Shown: piece by piece, positions 39,552 to 43,054 of the stretch | How the letters are laid out: each line of letters starts with the position of its first letter | Position numbering within the stretch: position 1 is the first letter of the stretch | Source: Oscillospiraceae bacterium | GTDB taxonomy: Bacteria > Bacillota > Clostridia > Oscillospirales > Acutalibacteraceae | Direction of reading: 5' to 3' | Length of the DNA: 43,054 nt | Assembly: GCA_902796075.1 (NCBI GenBank) | Contig: CADBNN010000014.1 | Coordinates: forward strand, 1-43,054 | Notes under the pieces: model-generated | Told to the model about the DNA's origin: nothing | The model's input: the letters and a program-made list of their open reading frames with translations, nothing else | The model's database searches: none | Made by a program: the position numbers and the translations under genes

Positions 39552-39583
39552 AACACCGGACCCGCGGGTCCGGTGTTTTCCTT
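39552..39583. terminator. Bidirectional terminator
   Basis: A 13-bp stem with GC core (AACACCGGACCCG...CGGGTCCGGTGTT), T-rich on both sides, between convergent genes. Confidence 0.92.
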
Positions 39584-39590
39584 TTTGTGT

Positions 39591-40856
39591 TTATTTCTTT
39601 TTGATCTTGCTCCAATAGGCGGCGAAGGCTTGTTCGGTTTTGTTATCGCCGGGGTGGTAATAGGTGGCGCCCGCCAGGGCGTCGGGCAGATATTGCTGAG
39701 CCACCCAATGGTCGGGATAGGCGTGGGGATACAAATAATTTTGCCCTTTCACGGCCTGGTCTTCCCCGTCAAAATGCTTGTTTTGCAGCTGCCGGGGCAC
39801 CGGGCCGCCCTTGCCGGCCTGCAGGTCGGCCATCACGGCGTTGATGCCTTCGTAAGCGCTGTTGGATTTGGGCGACTGGCACACCAGCACCACCGCGTCG
39901 GCCAGGGGGATGCGGGCTTCGGGCATGCCCACCTGCAAGGCGGCGTCTACCGCCGCTTTCACAATGGGAATGATTTGGGGATAAGCCAGCCCCACGTCTT
40001 CACACGCGCACACCATAAGCCGGCGGCAGGCGGAAGGCAGGTCCCCCGCCAGCAAAATGCGGCCCAGATAATACAGCGCCGCGTCCGGGTCGGACCCCCG
40101 CATGGACTTTTGAAAGGCGGAAATGCAATCGTAATGCTCGTCGCCCGTGCGGTCATACCGCAAGGCGGAATGGGTGGTCAGGTCCCGCACGAGGCTCTTG
40201 GAAACGGATATGGTATCGCCCGACCGCTCCCCCGCCGTGAAGCACAGCTCGCACACGTTCATGGCCTTGCGCACGTCGCCGCCGGCAAAGTCGGCGATCA
40301 GCCGGTCTACCCCATCTTCCAGCGCAAAGGTAACGGCCTGTTCCTGCTCTAAAAACCGGAAGGCCCGGGCCACGGCCGGCAGGGTTTGTTCCGGCGTAAC
40401 GGCCTTGAATTCAAACACAGTGGAGCGGCTGAGCAAGGCGCCGTACACATAAAAATAGGGGTTTTCGGTGGTGGAGGCGATGAGCGTGATGCCGCCGTTT
40501 TCAATGTGTTCCAGCAGGGATTGCTGCTGTTTTTTGGTGAAATACTGGATCTCATCCAGATACAGCAAAATGCCCTTGGGCGCCGCCAGGGTGCCGATTT
40601 CGGCCACCACTTCCTTGATGTCCGCCGTGCCGGCGGTGGTGCAGTTCAGCCGGTGCAGCCGCTTTTCGGTGCGGGCGGCAATAATAGACGCCAGCGTGGT
40701 TTTGCCGGTGCCGGACGGCCCGTAAAATATCAAATTGGGAATTTCGCCGCTTTCAATAATGCGGCGCAGGGCGCAGCCTTCCCCCAGCAAATGGGGCTGA
40801 CCCACCATATCGTTCAGGCTGGCGGGCCGCAGACGGTCGGCAAGAGGAGCAGTCAT
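39591..40856 (-). CDS. rarA: Replication-associated recombination ATPase RarA (MgsA)
   Basis: 421 residues. AAA+ ATPase: DRLRPASLNDMVGQPHLLGEG at the start, Walker A GPSGTGKTT (about 46), Walker B ILLYLDEIQYF (about 97), sensor 1 in LIASTTENPYF, then the MgsA C-terminal tetramerisation part (about 230-400: DCISAFQKSMRGSDPDAALYYLGRIL, RRLMVCACEDVGLAYPQ). Acts at stalled replication forks. GGAGG lies 11 nt before ATG 40856. Downstream of rny on the same strand. Confidence 0.95.
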   Translation of the reverse strand: MTAPLADRLRPASLNDMVGQPHLLGEGCALRRIIESGEIPNLIFYGPSGTGKTTLASIIAARTEKRLHRLNCTTAGTADIKEVVAEIGTLAAPKGILLYLDEIQYFTKKQQQSLLEHIENGGITLIASTTENPYFYVYGALLSRSTVFEFKAVTPEQTLPAVARAFRFLEQEQAVTFALEDGVDRLIADFAGGDVRKAMNVCELCFTAGERSGDTISVSKSLVRDLTTHSALRYDRTGDEHYDCISAFQKSMRGSDPDAALYYLGRILLAGDLPSACRRLMVCACEDVGLAYPQIIPIVKAAVDAALQVGMPEARIPLADAVVLVCQSPKSNSAYEGINAVMADLQAGKGGPVPRQLQNKHFDGEDQAVKGQNYLYPHAYPDHWVAQQYLPDALAGATYYHPGDNKTEQAFAAYWSKIKKK

Positions 40857-40882
40857 GATTCATCAATCCTCCGGGTAACAAA

Positions 40883-40909
40883 GTGCCCACTCGAAAAACG
40901 GGCGGGCAC
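40883..40909 (-). terminator. Weak hairpin between rny and rarA
   Basis: GTGCCC and GGGCAC flank a 15-nt loop, followed by TTTG on the minus strand; probably partial. Confidence 0.35.
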
Positions 40910-40918
40910 ATTGGGTTT

Positions 40919-42472
40919 TTATTTTGCGTAATCGATGGCGCGGCTTTCGCGGATCACATGCACCTTAACCTGGCCGGGATAATCCAGCTCCGATTCGATG
41001 CGCTGCACGATCTCGTGGGCGGTGATGACCATTTGATCGTCGGAGATCACTTCGGGCTTGACCATAATGCGGATCTCGCGGCCGGCCTGAATGGCATAGG
41101 ACTGTTCCACACCGTTAAATTCGTTGGCGATGCTTTCCAGCCGTTCCAGCCGTTTGATGTAGTTTTCGATGTTTTCACGCCGGGCGCCGGGCCGGGCGGC
41201 GGAAATGGCGTCGGCCGCCTGCACGATGCAGGCGATGACCGTTTTGGCCTCCACGTCGCCATGGTGGGCCTGAATGGCGTGCACCACTTTTTCGTTTTCT
41301 TTATATTTGCGAGCCACTTCCACGCCAAGTTGAATGTGGGAGCCTTCCATTTCATGGTCCAGCGCCTTGCCGATATCATGCAGCAAACCGGCGCGACGGG
41401 CCAGCGCCTCGTCTTCGCCCAGTTCGGCCGCCATTAAGCCGGACAAATAGGCCACTTCCATAGAATGGTTGAGCACGTTTTGGCCGTAGCTGGTGCGGAA
41501 CTGCAGTTTGCCCAGCAGTTTCACCAGTTCGGGGTGGATGTTGTGCACGCCCACCTCCAGCACGGCGCGCTCGCCTTCTTTTTTAATTTTATGCTCCACT
41601 TCCTTGCGGGCTTTTTCCACCATATCTTCAATGCGCGCGGGCTGGATGCGCCCGTCGGCGATGAGTTTTTCCAGCGTTAAGCGGGCAATTTCACGGCGCA
41701 CCGGTTCAAAGCAGGAAAGGGTGATGGCTTCGGGCGTATCGTCGATGATCAGATCGACGCCGGTAGCCACTTCCAGCGCGCGAATGTTGCGTCCTTCACG
41801 GCCGATGATGCGGCCTTTCATTTCATCGTTGGGCAGAGGCACCACCGAAACGGTCGCCTCCGAGGAATGGTCGGCGGCACAGCGCTGAATGCATTGGGAA
41901 AGCAGTTCCCGCGCCCGCTCGTCGGCTTCTTCCTTAAAGCGTTGTTCAAAGCTGAGGATCTTCACGGCCTTTTCATGGTCCAGTTCCGATTCCAGGTTAG
42001 AAAGCAGGTAATCCTTGGCCTGTTCAATGGTCAGGCCGGAAATGCGTTCCAGCATTTCAAATTCCCGCTTTTTCAGTTCTTCGGTTTCGGCCAGTTTGGC
42101 TTCTACCTCTTTTTCACGAAGATGAAGTTTTTCCTCCTTCGCTTCCATGTTGTCCATCTTTTTGTCGAGGGACTCTTCCTTTTGCTGCAGCCGGCGTTCC
42201 TGACGCTGGATCTCGCTGCGGCGTTCCCGGTTTTCTTTTTCCGCTTCACTGCGAAGGCGGTGGATCTCATCTTTTGCTTCCAGCAGAGATTCTTTTTTCT
42301 TCGCTTCGGCGGTTTTCATCGCGTCGTTCAGGATCCGCTTCGATTCCTCTTCGGCCGACCCCAGGATACCTTCGGCTTTTTTCTTGCGGTGCGCAATGCC
42401 GAGAAAATAACACACAATGCCAAATAACACGGCGCCCACCGCAAAGCCAATCAACAGACTTTGCCAATTCAT
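40919..42472 (-). CDS. rny: Ribonuclease Y
   Basis: 517 residues. N-terminal membrane anchor (about 5-25), long coiled coil (about 30-195, Glu/Lys-rich), KH domain (about 205-270: [25 protein letters not shown]) and HD domain (about 333-426: [34 protein letters not shown]). Membrane-bound endoribonuclease that starts mRNA decay in Firmicutes. Complete and typical. A leader of about 175 nt separates it from its promoter. Confidence 0.97.
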   Translation of the reverse strand: MNWQSLLIGFAVGAVLFGIVCYFLGIAHRKKKAEGILGSAEEESKRILNDAMKTAEAKKKESLLEAKDEIHRLRSEAEKENRERRSEIQRQERRLQQKEESLDKKMDNMEAKEEKLHLREKEVEAKLAETEELKKREFEMLERISGLTIEQAKDYLLSNLESELDHEKAVKILSFEQRFKEEADERARELLSQCIQRCAADHSSEATVSVVPLPNDEMKGRIIGREGRNIRALEVATGVDLIIDDTPEAITLSCFEPVRREIARLTLEKLIADGRIQPARIEDMVEKARKEVEHKIKKEGERAVLEVGVHNIHPELVKLLGKLQFRTSYGQNVLNHSMEVAYLSGLMAAELGEDEALARRAGLLHDIGKALDHEMEGSHIQLGVEVARKYKENEKVVHAIQAHHGDVEAKTVIACIVQAADAISAARPGARRENIENYIKRLERLESIANEFNGVEQSYAIQAGREIRIMVKPEVISDDQMVITAHEIVQRIESELDYPGQVKVHVIRESRAIDYAK

Positions 42473-42652
42473 GGGTTATTAACCTCCTGTATATATTAAC
42501 CGCTGTTTAAGGCAAAAAACGGGTCAAAGGAGTGGTTTTGCTTTGCCAGAACGGGCCGCGGCAGCGCCCGATAAAACAGGTGTTGGCAGGCGGTCACATA
42601 TCGGTAAAAACAACATATCGATAAATGTGGCCACACTATCACAACATATAAC

Positions 42653-42681
42653 ATTTTAATACAAAACGTAAATAATGTCAA
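42653..42681 (-). promoter_or_regulatory. rny promoter
   Basis: On the minus strand: perfect TTGACA (42676-42681), 17 bp, TAAAAT (42653-42658). It gives a leader of about 175 nt; in the leader TGTGGCCACA (42626-42635) is a perfect palindrome and the rest shows nothing I recognise. Confidence 0.65.
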
Positions 42682-42718
42682 GCGCCGGGGCGCAGTTTTT
42701 TGAAAAAACGCGCACAAT

Positions 42719-42754
42719 AAAAAAGCACCGCACACGATTCGGCGTGTGCGGTGC
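42719..42754 (-). terminator. Terminator of edge dockerin gene
   Basis: A perfect 12-bp GC-rich stem (42725-42736 with 42743-42754) followed on the minus strand by TTTTTTATT. Confidence 0.92.
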
Positions 42755-42780
42755 GGGAATCAACGGAAGATTTAAGATCT

Positions 42781-43054
42781 TCAGCCTTCAACAAGTTCAG
42801 GCGTTTCGGGTTGGGGCATTTCGGCCTTCAGCTTGGCGATCTGTTCATTCATGGCGTCGCCCTTGGGGAAGGTTTCGATTTTGCCTACCGCATATTTGAG
42901 CATAAGCAGGGCGTCGCCGGCGTTCACCTGTTCGTCGCCGTTCAGGTCGGCGGCTTCCATCAGATCTTTATAGATCTCGGTTTTGCCTACCGCCACGCGC
43001 AGCGCAAGCAGGGCGTCTTTCGCGTCGATGTTGTCGTCCACAATAATGTCGCCC
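42781..43054 (-). CDS. C-terminal part of a dockerin protein, cut by window edge
   Basis: Only the last 90 codons are present. They contain a type I dockerin: a first loop with a degenerate start (GDIIVDDNIDAKDALLAL) and a canonical second loop (ADLNGDEQVNAGDALLML). Unlike the other dockerin proteins here it continues for about 30 residues after the dockerin (IETFPKGDAMNEQIAKLKAE, ending in Pro/Glu-rich PETPELVEG). The catalytic or binding part lies beyond the right edge, so the function is unknown. Confidence 0.88.
   Translation of the reverse strand, partial: GDIIVDDNIDAKDALLALRVAVGKTEIYKDLMEAADLNGDEQVNAGDALLMLKYAVGKIETFPKGDAMNEQIAKLKAEMPQPETPELVEG

Noticed and set aside
1..43054. rRNA, tRNA or transposase genes
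   Set aside because: I looked for tRNA-like cloverleaf ends, rRNA landmarks and transposase or integrase motifs and saw none; the search was by eye only.

Overview
The window looks like chromosome from a spore-forming, Gram-positive Clostridia, most likely of the Oscillospirales. The grounds are a SpoIID-like protein, RNase Y, LuxS, an rpsF-ssb-rpsR operon, strong AGGAGG ribosome sites, sigma-A promoters with 17-bp spacing, moderately high GC, and six secreted proteins carrying type I dockerins. No cohesin or scaffoldin gene is in the window.

Layout. 1-2.75 kb holds no intact gene. It is a mosaic of short duplicated modules. Read on the minus strand it gives broken pieces of phage-type polyvalent proteins (barnase/MuF-like and methyltransferase-start segments). 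At almost every module joint a 29-bp motif reads on the plus strand as a sigma-A promoter and on the minus strand as a ten-residue linker. 2.8-4.4 kb: luxS and a PlsC-type acyltransferase. 4.4-5.8 kb: a secreted dockerin protein. 5.9-7.7 kb: free-methionine sulfoxide reductase, a helical/HTH-like protein and a VWA protein. 7.8-9.8 kb: an OPA-type MFS transporter and an alkaline-phosphatase-superfamily enzyme. 9.9-11.4 kb: a zinc-ribbon protein and a SpoIID-like protein. 11.5-15.6 kb: citrate synthase, a membrane protein, an SGNH hydrolase and GAPDH. 15.7-19.7 kb: an AT-rich island with a small secreted protein and a three-gene ABC system, one permease of which is fused to an M1-aminopeptidase-like N-terminal domain. 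19.8-21.2 kb: a DUF896 gene and a DUF2264 gene interrupted by an in-frame TGA. 21.3-29.1 kb: two AraC-regulator/secreted-enzyme divergent pairs (GH31-Ig-dockerin; tandem SGNH-dockerin). 29.2-30.3 kb: rpsR, ssb, rpsF. 30.4-31.9 kb: a serpin with an N-terminal dockerin. 32.1-36.0 kb: a foldase-like lipoprotein, rpsO and pnp. 36.1-36.4 kb: a gene-free, hairpin-rich element. 36.5-37.5 kb: a ribbon-helix-helix-like protein and a ComF-like protein. 37.7-39.5 kb: a BspA-like leucine-rich-repeat dockerin protein. 39.6-42.5 kb: RarA/MgsA and RNase Y. The right edge cuts another dockerin gene.

Two observations stand out. The first is the promoter-like/linker joint motif that organises the 2.7-kb polyvalent-domain mosaic. 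The second is the AraC-type regulator at 25482-26648, whose N-terminal domain is clearly homologous to the N-terminal domain of the secreted, divergently encoded tandem SGNH enzyme at 26840-29113. This suggests that regulator and enzyme recognise the same ligand with the same module. The rest is a carbohydrate- and ester-degrading dockerin repertoire interleaved with housekeeping genes.
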